A stretch of 64,000 bases of DNA. Source: JACVRU01 sp040902725. Its GTDB lineage: Bacteria > Actinomycetota > Thermoleophilia > Gaiellales > Gaiellaceae. The notes below the pieces were generated by a model. It did no database searches. It had not been told where the DNA came from and saw only the letters and a list, made by a program, of their open reading frames with translations. The stretch covers positions 62,001 through 126,000 of the forward strand of contig JBBDWU010000024.1 in NCBI GenBank assembly GCA_040902725.1. Reading direction: 5' to 3'. The position numbers and the translations under genes were made by a program. Of this stretch, positions 7,996-17,178 are shown piece after piece (the first letter of the stretch is position 1; every line of letters starts with the position of its first letter).

Positions 7996-8538
7996 CTACG
8001 CGCCGGCTCTCAGCTTCGCCTTGTACTCGCGCTTCGCAGCCTGGTAGGAGGCAAGGGCCTCGGCGGAGTCGACGTCCCCCAGCGTCGGGTGCGACGGGAC
8101 GAGCGCCTGGGCCTGCGCAACGCCGAAGCGCTTGGCGAGGACGGAGCCGAGCGCCTTCACCTTCATCTCGCCGAAGCCGGGCAGACCGGCGATGCGGCGG
8201 CGCAGGTCGTCCGCGTCGGCCGCCTCGCCCCAAACGCGGGAGGCGTCGCCGCCGTACTCGTCCACGACCACCTGCGCGAGCTCGCGGACGCGCCGGGCCA
8301 TCGCGCCCGGGAAGCGGTGGATCGCGGGCTTCTGCGTGAAGGCGTCTTCGAGATCGAGCCGGGCCAGCCGCTCCGCGGCGAGCGTCCCCGTCCGCTCGAG
8401 GATCGCTTTCGGCCCCGAGAACGCCTTCTGCACGGGCACCTGCTGGTCGAGCGCGAAGCCGATCAGCAACGCGAAGGGGTCGCGGGCGAGCAGCTCGTTC
8501 GCCTCGGCGTCGTCGGTGAAGTAGAGCGCCTCGGGCAC
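7996..8538 (-). CDS. HhH-GPD-type base-excision repair protein (TIGR03252-like)
   Basis: A 180-residue HhH-GPD superfamily protein of the actinobacterial type known from TIGR03252. It begins with PEALYFTDDAEANELLARDPFALLIGFALDQQ split by short turns, where the DQQ segment is characteristic, and has a helix-hairpin-helix LPGFGEMKVKALGSVLAKRFG around residues 117-137, followed by the GPD-equivalent loop. The family is predicted to excise damaged bases, but the substrate has not been assigned from sequence. Length is normal. It lies back-to-back with the phosphotransferase (12 nt between starts) and close to lhr and nei2, so this 10 kb is rich in DNA repair functions. Confidence 0.85.
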   Translation of the reverse strand: MPEALYFTDDAEANELLARDPFALLIGFALDQQVPVQKAFSGPKAILERTGTLAAERLARLDLEDAFTQKPAIHRFPGAMARRVRELAQVVVDEYGGDASRVWGEAADADDLRRRIAGLPGFGEMKVKALGSVLAKRFGVAQAQALVPSHPTLGDVDSAEALASYQAAKREYKAKLRAGA

Positions 8539-8549
8539 GGTGTCATCCT

Positions 8550-9410
8550 ATGCCGGTGGTTCCGGCCTGGATCGCGGAGCGGGTGCCGGCGGAGAGCTGG
8601 GAGCCGGTCACCGGCGGGTACACGCGCGCGTCGAGGTTCCGCGCGCGCTTCGCGGACGGCTCGAGCGCCTTCGTGAAAGCCGCGGACGACGATCTCGTGC
8701 TGCGCATGCTGCGGAGAGAGATCACCGTGTACGAGTCCGTCGCCGGCGGCTTCCTCCCGCGCGTGCTCGAGGCCGCCGACGAAGGCTCACGCGCGTACCT
8801 CGTGCTCGAGGATCTCGGCGAGGCCCACTGGCCGCCGCCGTACCCGCCCGACACGCGACCGCTGCTGGCCGCGCTCGAGGAGGTCGCGGCTGCGCCGCCG
8901 CCGCCGCCGCTGCCTCGGCTGCGGGAGCCGGAGCGGGGCGCCTGGGCCGCGGTCGCGGAGGATCCCGAGCCGCTGCTCCGCCTCGGCGTCTGCTCGCGCG
9001 ACTGGCTCGAGGCGGCGGTCGAGCAACTCGCCGTCGCGGAAGCGTCCGTCCCTTACGCCGGTGAAGAGCTCGTCCACTACGACGTGTGGAGCGGCAACCT
9101 CTGCTTCGCCGAGCGCGGCGTCGTCCTCGTCGACTGGTCGGAGGCGCGCATCGGCAACGGCCGGCTCGACGTCGCCCTCGCGCTGCTCAGCATTCGCGCC
9201 GAAGGCGGCCGGCCGCCCGAGCTGGAGACTCCCGACGAGGCCGGCCTCGCCGCCTACGCCGCGGGGGTCGCCGCCTCCGGCGCGACGGCGCCGCTGCCGG
9301 ACTGGGCCGCGCACGACGCGACGCTGCGGGAGGACCAGCGCGGCGACCTCGTCCACGCGCTCCGCTGGGCGGCGGGCACGCTCGGAATCTCCCCGCCGGC
9401 CTCCGGCTAG
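8550..9410 (+). CDS. Aminoglycoside-phosphotransferase-family kinase
   Basis: A 286-residue protein with the APH/choline-kinase fold. The Brenner motif HYDVWSGNLCF (catalytic Asp in H-x-D-x4-N) lies near residue 174 and the metal-binding motif VLVDWSEA about 20 residues later. The N-lobe has FVKAADDDLVLRMLRREITVYE with Lys-Glu candidates for ATP binding. The natural substrate is unknown, and the sequence gives no reason to predict drug resistance specifically. It ends 10 nt before the GTG of lhr, so co-transcription is likely. Confidence 0.82.
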   Translation: MPVVPAWIAERVPAESWEPVTGGYTRASRFRARFADGSSAFVKAADDDLVLRMLRREITVYESVAGGFLPRVLEAADEGSRAYLVLEDLGEAHWPPPYPPDTRPLLAALEEVAAAPPPPPLPRLREPERGAWAAVAEDPEPLLRLGVCSRDWLEAAVEQLAVAEASVPYAGEELVHYDVWSGNLCFAERGVVLVDWSEARIGNGRLDVALALLSIRAEGGRPPELETPDEAGLAAYAAGVAASGATAPLPDWAAHDATLREDQRGDLVHALRWAAGTLGISPPASG

Positions 9411-9420
9411 TCTCCAGCGA

Positions 9421-12400
9421 GTGGATCCGCTCGCCCACTTCGGCCCCGAAACACGCGCCTGGTTCGAGCAGGCGTTCGAGCACGCGACGCCCGCCCAGGA
9501 GCTCGGCTGGCCCGCTATCGCGACCGGCGAGCACGTCCTCATCCAGGCCCCGACCGGCTCCGGCAAGACGCTCGCGGCGTTCCTGCACGGCATCGACCGG
9601 CTCAGCTCGGAGCCCGGCGCCGGCCTCCGCCTCCTCTACGTCTCGCCGCTGAAGGCGCTCAACTACGACATCGAGCGCAACCTGCGCGGCCCGCTCGCCG
9701 GCCTCCGCTCACAGCTCACGGTCGCCGTCCGCACGGGCGACACGCCGCAGCGCGAGCGCCAGGCGATGCTCCGCAACCCGCCCGACATCCTCATCACCAC
9801 TCCCGAGTCGCTCTTCCTGCTGCTCACGTCCCAGGGGCGGGAGCTGCTGAAGAGCGTCCGCACGCTCATCCTCGACGAGGTGCACGCGGTCGCGGGCACG
9901 AAGCGCGGCTCGCACCTGGCGCTGTCGGTCGAGCGGCTCGACCGCCTGGTCCCCGAGCCCGTCCAGCGGATCGGCCTCTCGGCGACCCAGCGACCGCTCG
10001 AGGAGATCGGACGGTTCGTCTCGGGCGGCCGGCCGATCCGGCTCGTCGACGCGGGCACGCGCAAGGAGCTCGACCTCCAGGTCGTCGTGCCGCTCGAGGA
10101 CATGCGCGAGCCGGGGCAGATCGGGGAGGACGAGAGCCGCGGCCCGTCGATCTGGCCGTCGATCTACCCCGAGCTGCTGCGCCTGGTCGAGCAGCACCGC
10201 TCCACGATCGTCTTCGTCAACAACCGCCGCCTCGCCGAGCGGCTCGCGCTGCGGCTCAACGAGCTCGCGGAGAGGGAAATCGCGCGCGCGCACCACGGCT
10301 CGCTCGCCCGCGAGCAGCGGCTCGAGGTGGAGGAGCTGCTGAAGCGCGGCGAGATCCCATGCCTCGTCGCCACCTCGTCGCTCGAGCTCGGCATCGACAT
10401 GGGCGCCGTCGACCTCGTGATCCAGGTCGAGTCGCCCAAGTCGGTCGCGCGCGGCCTCCAGCGGATCGGCCGCGCCGGCCACGAGCTCGGCGCGGTGTCG
10501 AAGGGCCGCATCTTCCCCAAGTACCGCTCCGACCTGCTCGAGTCGGCCGTCGTCGCGAAGCGGATGCGCGAGGGGCTCATCGAGGAGACGGTCGTGCCGC
10601 GCAACCCGCTCGACGTCCTCGCCCAGCAGATCGTCGCGATCTCCGCCGACGAGGAGATCACGGTCGACGAGCTGCACGACCTTGTGCGGCGCGCGTGGCC
10701 GTTCAGCGATCTCCCGCGCACCCAGCTCGAGAACGTGCTCGACATGCTCGCCGGCCGCTATCCCTCCGACGAGTTCTCGGAGCTGCGGCCGCGGATCGTC
10801 TGGGACCGCACCGGCGGCGTCATCCGCGGACGCGACGGCGTCCGCCGGCTGGCGGTCACGAACGCGGGCACGATCCCCGACCGCGGCCTCTACGGCGTCC
10901 ACCTGGTCGGCGGTGGCGGGCGCGTCGGCGAGCTCGACGAGGAGATGGTCTACGAGGCGCGCGCCGGCCAGACCTTCCTGCTCGGCGCGTCGACCTGGCG
11001 GATCGAGGAGATCACGCGCGATCGCGTGCTCGTCTCGCCCGCGCCGGGCGTGCCGGGCGCGGTGCCGTTCTGGAAGGGAGAGGGGGTGGGGCGGCCGTAC
11101 GAGCTCGGCCGCGCGATCGGCGAGGCGTCGCGGGAGCTCGTCAGTGCCACCGAGGAGTACGTGCGCGCCGAGTACCTGCTCGACGAGCTCGCCGCCCGCA
11201 ACCTGCTCGTCTTCCTCCGCGAGCAGCAGCAGGCGACCGGGGCGCTCCCCTCCGACCGCACCGTCGTCGTCGAGCGCTTCCGCGACGAGATCGGCGACTG
11301 GCGAATGTGCATCCTCACCCCCTTCGGAGCGCGAGTTCACGCGCCCTGGGCGATGGCGCTCCAGGCGCGCCTGCGCGACTCGCTCGGGATCGAGGTGCAG
11401 TCGATCTGGTCGGACGACGGCATCGCGCTGCACCTCCCCGACGCCGACGCGCCGCCGCCGCTCGACGACATCCTGGTGGGGCCGGAGGAGATCGAAGACC
11501 TCGTCGTTGCCGAAGTGGGCAACACTGCGCTCTTCGGCGCCCGCTTCCGCGAGAACGCCGCGCGGGCGCTGCTGATCCCGCGTCGCCGGCCCGGCGAGCG
11601 GACGCCGCTCTGGCAGCAGCGGCTCAAGTCGCAGGCCCTGCTGCAGGTGGCGCGGCGTTATCCCGCGTTCCCGATCGTCCTCGAGACCTACCGCGAGTGC
11701 CTCCAGGACGTCTTCGACCTGCCGGCGCTGAAGGACGTGCTCGCGGGCCTCAAGTCGCGGAAGCTCGACCTGGTCGAGGTCGAGACCCCGTCGGCCTCGC
11801 CCTTTTCGGCCTCGCTGCTCTTCGACTACGTCGCCACGTACATGTACGAGGACGACACGCCGCCGGCCGAGCGGCGAGCGCAGGCGCTCTCGCTCGACCG
11901 CGACCTGTTGCGCGAGTTGCTCGGCCAGGAGGAGCTGCGCGACCTGCTCGACCCCGCGGCGATCGCGGAGGTCGAGTCGCGCCTGCTGCCCACGCCGCGC
12001 ACCGAGGACGAGCTCCACGACCTCCTGCGGAGAACCGGCCACGCCTTCGACTACGACGCCGAGCTCGGCGAGAAGCTGCTCGACGAGCGGCGCGCGATCC
12101 CGGTCCGCATCGGCGGCCGCACGGCGATCGCCGCCGCCGAGGACGCCGGCCGCTACCGCGACGCGCTCGGCGCGATGCCGCCCGGCGGGCTGCCGGAGAC
12201 GTTCCTCGAGAGCAGCGAGCAGCCGCTCGAGTCGCTCGTCCTCCGCTTCGCCCGCACCCGGGGGCCGTTCACGACCGCGCAGGCGAACGAGCACTTCGGG
12301 CGGGACGTCGAGCCGGTGCTGCGCGAGCTCGAAGCGCAGGACAAGCTCGTCCGCGGCGAGCTCAGGCCCGGCGGCACCGAGCGCGAGTGGTGCGACCCCG

Positions 12401-13644
12401 ATGTCCTCCGCCGCCTGCGGCGCGCCTCGCTCGCGGCGCTGCGCAAGGAGGTCGAGCCGACCGAGCAGGCCGCGCTCGCGCGCTTCCTCCCGCACTGGCA
12501 CGGGATCGACCGCGGCGGCACGCTGCGCGAGGCGCTCGTGCCGCTCCAGGGGCTCGCGCTGCCGGTCTCGCTCTGGGAGTCCGACGTGCTGCCGCGCCGC
12601 GTCCGCAACTACCAGCCCGCGCAGCTCGACGCGCTGTGCGCCTCGGGCGAGGTCGTCTGGGTCGGCGCGGGCCTCGACCGCGTCGCGCTCTTCTTCCGCG
12701 AGGACGCGCCCGCGCTCGGCCGGCCGCCCGCGCAGCCCGCGCCGGAGGGCGAGGCGCACGAGCGCATCCGGCTGGCCCTCGGCCGCTCGGCCCTCTTCTG
12801 GCACGACCTGCTCGCGGAGACGGGCCTCGAACCGGAGCCCGCGCTGGCGATGCTGTGGGATCTCGTCTGGGCGGGCGAGGTCACGAACGACGCCTGGACG
12901 CCGCTCCGCGCGGAGCGCCGCTACGGCGTCCCGCGCCAGGACCGCCGCCGGCCCCGCCGCTTCGACCGGCGGCGCGCGGCCACCATCACCGCGACGCAGG
13001 GACGGTGGACCCTCACCGGGCGCCTCTTCGCCGGCGAGACCGACCGGCGCGCGCTCGCCGAGCTGCTGCTCGAGCGCCACGGGATCGTCACGCGCGACTC
13101 GGTGCGCGCCGAGGGCATCCCCGGCGGCTACAGCGCGGTCTACGGCGAGCTGAAGGCGCTCGAGACGCTCGGGGTCTGCCGCCGCGGCTACTTCGTCGAG
13201 GGGCTCGGCGGAGCCCAGTTCGCGCTGGGCGGAGCCGTCGAGCGGCTGCGCGAGCTTCGGCCCCGGGACGACGACGAGGAGCGCGAGGCGCTCGTGCTCG
13301 CCGCGCCCGACCCGGCCCAGCCCTACGGCGCCGCCCTGCCGTGGCCGAAGCGGGCCGGGGCGCGGGCCGCGCGCGTCGCGGGCGCGCTCGTCGTGCTCCT
13401 CGGCGGCGAGCCGGCGCTCTTCGTGGAGCGGGGCGGACGCTCGGTCGTGCCGCTGCGCGATCCCGACGAGGAGTGGCTGCGCCCCGCGGTCGCCGCGCTC
13501 GTCGACCACGTCAAGCGCGGCGGCGCGAAGCGGCTCGCGATCGAGCGCTTCGACGGGGAGGCGGTGGTCGACACCGACCTGATGCCGCTCCTGCTCGAGG
13601 CCGGCTTCCTCGCTGGGCCGCGTCGCGCCGTGCTCAGATCGTGA
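9421..13644 (+). CDS. lhr: Lhr-type ATP-dependent DNA helicase
   Basis: A 1407-residue SF2 helicase of the Lhr (large helicase-related) group, which unwinds DNA or RNA:DNA duplexes in repair. Motif I APTGSGKT is at 43-50, motif II LDEVHAV at 151-157, motif III SATQRP, and in the second RecA domain TSSLELGIDMG and RGLQRIGRAGH. A long C-terminal region of about 800 residues follows, as in full-length Lhr (E. coli about 1540). The GTG at 9421 places motif I at the normal distance; the frame is open further upstream. The stop overlaps the GTG of the DUF429 gene (GTGA), and nei2 follows. An lhr-nei2 neighbourhood is also known in mycobacteria (Rv3296-Rv3297). Confidence 0.95.
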   Translation: MDPLAHFGPETRAWFEQAFEHATPAQELGWPAIATGEHVLIQAPTGSGKTLAAFLHGIDRLSSEPGAGLRLLYVSPLKALNYDIERNLRGPLAGLRSQLTVAVRTGDTPQRERQAMLRNPPDILITTPESLFLLLTSQGRELLKSVRTLILDEVHAVAGTKRGSHLALSVERLDRLVPEPVQRIGLSATQRPLEEIGRFVSGGRPIRLVDAGTRKELDLQVVVPLEDMREPGQIGEDESRGPSIWPSIYPELLRLVEQHRSTIVFVNNRRLAERLALRLNELAEREIARAHHGSLAREQRLEVEELLKRGEIPCLVATSSLELGIDMGAVDLVIQVESPKSVARGLQRIGRAGHELGAVSKGRIFPKYRSDLLESAVVAKRMREGLIEETVVPRNPLDVLAQQIVAISADEEITVDELHDLVRRAWPFSDLPRTQLENVLDMLAGRYPSDEFSELRPRIVWDRTGGVIRGRDGVRRLAVTNAGTIPDRGLYGVHLVGGGGRVGELDEEMVYEARAGQTFLLGASTWRIEEITRDRVLVSPAPGVPGAVPFWKGEGVGRPYELGRAIGEASRELVSATEEYVRAEYLLDELAARNLLVFLREQQQATGALPSDRTVVVERFRDEIGDWRMCILTPFGARVHAPWAMALQARLRDSLGIEVQSIWSDDGIALHLPDADAPPPLDDILVGPEEIEDLVVAEVGNTALFGARFRENAARALLIPRRRPGERTPLWQQRLKSQALLQVARRYPAFPIVLETYRECLQDVFDLPALKDVLAGLKSRKLDLVEVETPSASPFSASLLFDYVATYMYEDDTPPAERRAQALSLDRDLLRELLGQEELRDLLDPAAIAEVESRLLPTPRTEDELHDLLRRTGHAFDYDAELGEKLLDERRAIPVRIGGRTAIAAAEDAGRYRDALGAMPPGGLPETFLESSEQPLESLVLRFARTRGPFTTAQANEHFGRDVEPVLRELEAQDKLVRGELRPGGTEREWCDPDVLRRLRRASLAALRKEVEPTEQAALARFLPHWHGIDRGGTLREALVPLQGLALPVSLWESDVLPRRVRNYQPAQLDALCASGEVVWVGAGLDRVALFFREDAPALGRPPAQPAPEGEAHERIRLALGRSALFWHDLLAETGLEPEPALAMLWDLVWAGEVTNDAWTPLRAERRYGVPRQDRRRPRRFDRRRAATITATQGRWTLTGRLFAGETDRRALAELLLERHGIVTRDSVRAEGIPGGYSAVYGELKALETLGVCRRGYFVEGLGGAQFALGGAVERLRELRPRDDDEEREALVLAAPDPAQPYGAALPWPKRAGARAARVAGALVVLLGGEPALFVERGGRSVVPLRDPDEEWLRPAVAALVDHVKRGGAKRLAIERFDGEAVVDTDLMPLLLEAGFLAGPRRAVLRS

Positions 13645-14303
13645 CCCTCGTCTGCGGAGTGGACGTCGGTTCGTTCCAGACGCCCGCCTATGTCGCGTGG
13701 TTGGACGGGCTTGTTTTTGAGAGCGAGGCCTATCTTCCGTCGGCGGAGCAGCCGTTGCCGCGGCGATATGAGCCGACGGCATATGCACTCGACGCTCCGC
13801 AGAGTCTCCCTCGGCTCGGTCGGTCGCGACGGTCGGCAGACGTCGGGGCGAAAACCCCCACGAGCGTTCTCCCCACCAGCCGGGCGGGGATTGCGGCAAT
13901 GCCGATCTACCGCCAGTTCGTCGAGGCAGGAGTGGAGATCTTCTGGAGCGCGCAACGGAGCGGCCTCGGAGCCGTGCCCGGGCTTGGCGGTTCCGGCCCG
14001 GTGCTTCTGGAAACGTATCCCCGATTCGTCATTCGGAGCCTGTGGCCAGATCTCCGGCCCATCCCCTCGAAGCGGAAGGCTTCGCGCGATTACATTGACG
14101 CGCTCTGGCCTCGGATTCGTGACTTGGGCCTCTCTGGGCCCGAGCCACGTCGTCACGACGAGATCGACGCTCTTCTCTGCGCTCTCGCAGCGAAGGCATG
14201 GACCGAGGATCAAGCGGTTCTCGTCGGTGAGCCTCCTGAACTCGACGAAGACGAGGGTGTCCTGCGCGAGGGATTCATCGTCTGCCCTCGTGGGCCTCAT
14301 TAG
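13641..14303 (+). CDS. DUF429 family predicted RNase H-fold protein
   Basis: A 220-residue DUF429 protein. The N-terminal CGVDVGSFQTPAYVAW resembles the first strand and Asp of an RNase H/actin-like fold, and HDEIDALLCALAAKAW near the end supplies the conserved Asp-Ala-Leu helix of the family. LLETYPRF and KASRDYIDALWPRI are also family-like. Biochemical function is unknown. Translation starts at a GTG overlapping the lhr stop (GTGA). By eye the base use is distinctly less G/C-biased than in lhr and nei2 on either side (for example 13,700-14,250), suggesting later insertion between two genes that are normally adjacent. Confidence 0.8.
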   Translation: MTLVCGVDVGSFQTPAYVAWLDGLVFESEAYLPSAEQPLPRRYEPTAYALDAPQSLPRLGRSRRSADVGAKTPTSVLPTSRAGIAAMPIYRQFVEAGVEIFWSAQRSGLGAVPGLGGSGPVLLETYPRFVIRSLWPDLRPIPSKRKASRDYIDALWPRIRDLGLSGPEPRRHDEIDALLCALAAKAWTEDQAVLVGEPPELDEDEGVLREGFIVCPRGPH

Positions 14304-14305
14304 GC

Positions 14306-15010
14306 ATGCCCGAGGGCGATTCGCTCCACCGCGCCGCGCGCAGCCTCGCCGTGCTCGTCGGCCAGCGGGTCGCCGCCGAGAGCCCGCATCCGCGCGCGCA
14401 GCTGACCGGCGTCGCGCCGGGGATCGACGGCAAGCGGCTCGAAGCGGTCGAGGCGGTCGGCAAGAACCTCCTCCTCCGGTTCGAGGGCGGCGTGACGGTG
14501 CGCAGCCATCTGCGGATGAACGGCCGCTGGCGGGTCGAACGGGCGGGCGCGCCGCGCAGCGGCCGCCCCTGGCTGGTGCTCCGCGGCGCCGAGCACGAGG
14601 GCGTGCTCTGGAACGGGCCCGTGCTCGAGCTCGTCGCGCGCGCGCCGAAGGTGGGGCCGGACGTGCTGACCGACGATCTCTCAGGAGTCCGGCTGCGCGG
14701 CCCGATCGGCGAGGCGCTCCTCGACCAGCGGCAGGTTTCGGGGATCGGGAACCTCTGGCGGGCCGAGGCGCTGTGGCACGCAGGCGTCTCGCCCTGGGCT
14801 CACGCCGAGGACGTCGACCAGCAGGCCGTGCTCGCCCACGCCCGCCGCCTGATGAGCGCGCCGCGCGGGCCGCGGGCCGTCTATCGCCGCCCCGGCCGGC
14901 CCTGCCGGCGCTGCGGCACCCCGATCCGCTCCCGCGGCCAGGGCGACGACAACCGCACGGCCTACTGGTGCCCCGGGTGCCAGGCAGGAGGCGGGCCGCC
15001 CGGGGAGTAA
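14306..15010 (+). CDS. nei2: Nei2-type Fpg/Nei DNA glycosylase-AP lyase
   Basis: A 234-residue base-excision repair enzyme that removes oxidised bases and cleaves the abasic site. It starts with MPEGD, so after Met removal Pro is the Schiff-base nucleophile and Glu the catalytic acid; HLRMNGRW is the minor-groove/void-filling strand; LLDQRQVSGIGNLWRAE is the helix-two-turn-helix; the C-terminal zinc finger has CRRC and, after an R-x-A-Y-W turn, CPGC. Length is slightly shorter than Fpg and typical for actinobacterial Nei2. It begins 2 nt after the DUF429 stop, in an lhr-DUF429-nei2 operon. Confidence 0.93.
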   Translation: MPEGDSLHRAARSLAVLVGQRVAAESPHPRAQLTGVAPGIDGKRLEAVEAVGKNLLLRFEGGVTVRSHLRMNGRWRVERAGAPRSGRPWLVLRGAEHEGVLWNGPVLELVARAPKVGPDVLTDDLSGVRLRGPIGEALLDQRQVSGIGNLWRAEALWHAGVSPWAHAEDVDQQAVLAHARRLMSAPRGPRAVYRRPGRPCRRCGTPIRSRGQGDDNRTAYWCPGCQAGGGPPGE

Positions 15011-15018
15011 CCCGTGGG

Positions 15019-16242
15019 GTGGCCCGCGCGCCCCACCTCTACGAGACCCTGCGCGGCTTCTGCCTGGGTGCGTTCGCGTACCTCCAGCGCGAGCTGTCCG
15101 AGGGCGCGGAGCTCCACTTCGCCCTCGAGGAGCACGCCTCGCTCGGCCGCCCGTCGCTCTACGAGTACAAGCCGCTGGCGAAGAGCTTCGTCGACAACCA
15201 CGCCGACGCGCTCGCCCGCCGCGACGACGCGCGGATCGCGCTCGACGAGCTGCGCCGCGAACCTGCGGCCAGGATCTTCGCGCGCGCGCACGCGGGAGCC
15301 CAGCCCGACGAGGACCGCGCGCTGCTCGCGAGCGTCCTGATGCCGCTGCTCTCGCGCGTGGCCGAGGCCTGCGGCGCCTTCGACTGGGACGACGGCGCCT
15401 TCGACCGCGCCTACGCCGAGCTCGAGAGCTCCCTCTTCCGCGAGAGCCACGGCTACGCGGCGATCGCGCCGCTCGTTGGCCTCTCCGCCGCCGCCACGGT
15501 CGAGCTGGGACCGGGCCTGCGCATCCGCCACGCGGCCACCGGCGAGTTCGCGAGCTACTGGCCGGAGGCGAACGGACTGCTCCCGCCCGATTTCGGCCGC
15601 GAGCCCGACCGCCTGCTGGTGATCGAGTTCGAGCGCGACCTGGAGCCTGGAGCGGAGGAGGCTCCCGACGCGCCCGGCGAGATCGCGGACGGGATCACGG
15701 CGATCCGGCTCGCCACCTCGGGCGCGGTCGCGGCCGGCCCCGTCCTCTTCGAACGGCTCGACTGGCGGCCCTACGGCGTCCGCCCGGTCGTTCCGATCGC
15801 GGCCACCGTCCCCGCCGGCGAGGCCACCCGCCTCGACCAGTTCCGCGGCGGCCTCGCCCATGACCTGCTCGAGCGGCTCGCGCTCTGCGACGAGGACCCC
15901 GACCTAAGTGAGGCGCTCGACCGCTGGGAGCTCTCGCTCTTCCAGAGCGAGCCTTACCGCGCCGAGCAGCTGCGCGAGTCGCTCACCGCGCTGCTCGGGG
16001 GAACGGACGGACTCTGGGCGGCCGGCCTCCGCGTCGCCCTGCTCCTGCGCCTCAAGGGCCGCCTCGACGACCCCGACCTCGACACCGTGCGCCGCGCGAT
16101 CGTCGAGGTGCTCCTCCACGGCGACCGGGCCTCGCTGGTCGGCTGGCTGGACGACGCCGCGCTCGGCGTCCGGCCCGGCCCGGTCGGCTACTTCGCCAAG
16201 CTCGCGGCTTCGGGGCCGCGCGGCGCGTCAGTGGCCGCGTAA
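15019..16242 (+). CDS. Hypothetical protein, 407 residues
   Basis: I do not recognise this family. The GTG at 15019 is the first usable start after the nei2 stop. No signal peptide or membrane helix is visible, so it is probably cytoplasmic. It is Glu/Asp/Arg-rich with predominantly helical stretches; a central segment (about 155-205) is beta-like and holds RLLVIEFERDL. The last 100 residues (from WELSLFQSEPYRAEQLRESL) are helical and resemble a self-contained domain. It sits directly downstream of nei2, 9 nt away, so co-expression with the repair genes is likely, but I would not infer function from that. Confidence 0.6.
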   Translation: MARAPHLYETLRGFCLGAFAYLQRELSEGAELHFALEEHASLGRPSLYEYKPLAKSFVDNHADALARRDDARIALDELRREPAARIFARAHAGAQPDEDRALLASVLMPLLSRVAEACGAFDWDDGAFDRAYAELESSLFRESHGYAAIAPLVGLSAAATVELGPGLRIRHAATGEFASYWPEANGLLPPDFGREPDRLLVIEFERDLEPGAEEAPDAPGEIADGITAIRLATSGAVAAGPVLFERLDWRPYGVRPVVPIAATVPAGEATRLDQFRGGLAHDLLERLALCDEDPDLSEALDRWELSLFQSEPYRAEQLRESLTALLGGTDGLWAAGLRVALLLRLKGRLDDPDLDTVRRAIVEVLLHGDRASLVGWLDDAALGVRPGPVGYFAKLAASGPRGASVAA

Positions 16243-16252
16243 CTTTCGCGAC

Positions 16253-16891
16253 ATGCGTGCCGGCGCCCGCGCGATGGCCCCGCTCCTGCCTGCCGTCCTC
16301 GCCTTCGGCGTCTCCTTCGGCGTGCTCGCGCGCGCGGCCGGGATGGGGGCGGTCGCGCCGGTGGTCATGTCCGCGACGACCTTCGCCGGCTCGGCGCAGT
16401 TCGCCGCCGCCTCGATCCTCGGCAACGCCGGCACCGTCGCGGCCGCGATCGTCGCCGCCGTGCTCCTGAACGGCCGCTACGCGCCGATGAGCGTCGCCGC
16501 CGGCCCGGGCTTCGGCGGCCCGACCTGGCGCCGCCTCTTCACCTCGCAGCTGATCGTGGACGAGTCGTGGGCGCTCGCCGCGCGTGGCGGCGGCCGCTTC
16601 GACGTCCCCTACCTGCTCGGCGCCGGCCTGACGCTCTACCCGTTCTGGGTCGGGGGGACGGCGATCGGCGTGCTGGCCGGGGACTTCGTCGGCGACCCCG
16701 AGCGGCTCGGCCTCGACGCCGCGTTCCCGGCGCTCTTCCTGGCGCTCCTCGCCGGGCAGATCGAGGGTCGCCGCGGTGCCGCCGCCGCCCTGCTGGGAGG
16801 CGTGATCGCGGTGGCGCTCTTCCCGTGGGCGCCGGCGGGCGTGCTGATCATCGTGGCCGCCGCCGCCTGCCTGATCGGGCTCCGGCGATGA
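16253..16891 (+). CDS. azlC: AzlC family branched-chain amino-acid exporter subunit
   Basis: A 212-residue inner-membrane protein, the large subunit of an AzlCD-type exporter of branched-chain amino acids or analogues. Family features are AVLAFGVSFGVLARAAGM (helix 1), TTFAGSAQFAAASIL with the conserved A-G-x-A-Q-F-A, the LNGRYAPMS loop, and SQLIVDESWALA. Five or more hydrophobic segments are visible. Length is a little below the usual 230. The ATG at 16253 is supported by position after the 407-residue gene. Its stop overlaps the ATG of azlD (ATGA), the usual coupling of the two subunits. Confidence 0.9.
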   Translation: MRAGARAMAPLLPAVLAFGVSFGVLARAAGMGAVAPVVMSATTFAGSAQFAAASILGNAGTVAAAIVAAVLLNGRYAPMSVAAGPGFGGPTWRRLFTSQLIVDESWALAARGGGRFDVPYLLGAGLTLYPFWVGGTAIGVLAGDFVGDPERLGLDAAFPALFLALLAGQIEGRRGAAAALLGGVIAVALFPWAPAGVLIIVAAAACLIGLRR

Positions 16892-17178
16892 GCCCCGTCT
16901 GGACGGTGGTCGCGGCCGTCGGGGCCGCCACGATCGCGATCAAGGCCGTCGGCCCGGTCGGGCTGGCCGGCCGTGAGCTCCCGCGCCCGCTCGCCGCCGT
17001 GCTCGCCCTGCTCGCGCCCGCGGTGCTCGCCGCGCTCGTCGTCACCCAGACAGCGGGCGACGCGACGCGCGTGCTCGGCGTCGCCGCCGCCGCAGTCGCC
17101 GTCCTGCTGCGGGCCCCGCTGCTGGCCGTGATCGTGGTCGCCGCTGTAGTGTCGGCGGGTGCTCGCGCACTGGGATGA
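16888..17178 (+). CDS. azlD: AzlD family small exporter subunit
   Basis: A 96-residue, very hydrophobic protein with about three membrane helices and the AzlD-like start VVAAVGAATIAIKAVGPV. AzlD is the small partner of AzlC. It overlaps azlC by 4 nt and is itself overlapped by 20 nt by the GTG of the cupin gene, so three genes may be translated in a chain. Length is typical for AzlD (about 100). Confidence 0.87.
   Translation: MSPVWTVVAAVGAATIAIKAVGPVGLAGRELPRPLAAVLALLAPAVLAALVVTQTAGDATRVLGVAAAAVAVLLRAPLLAVIVVAAVVSAGARALG

Noticed and set aside
9709..13899. A 1,396-codon open frame antisense to lhr
   Set aside because: It is an Arg/Leu/Glu-rich shadow produced by GC-biased third positions of lhr; no domain is recognisable.
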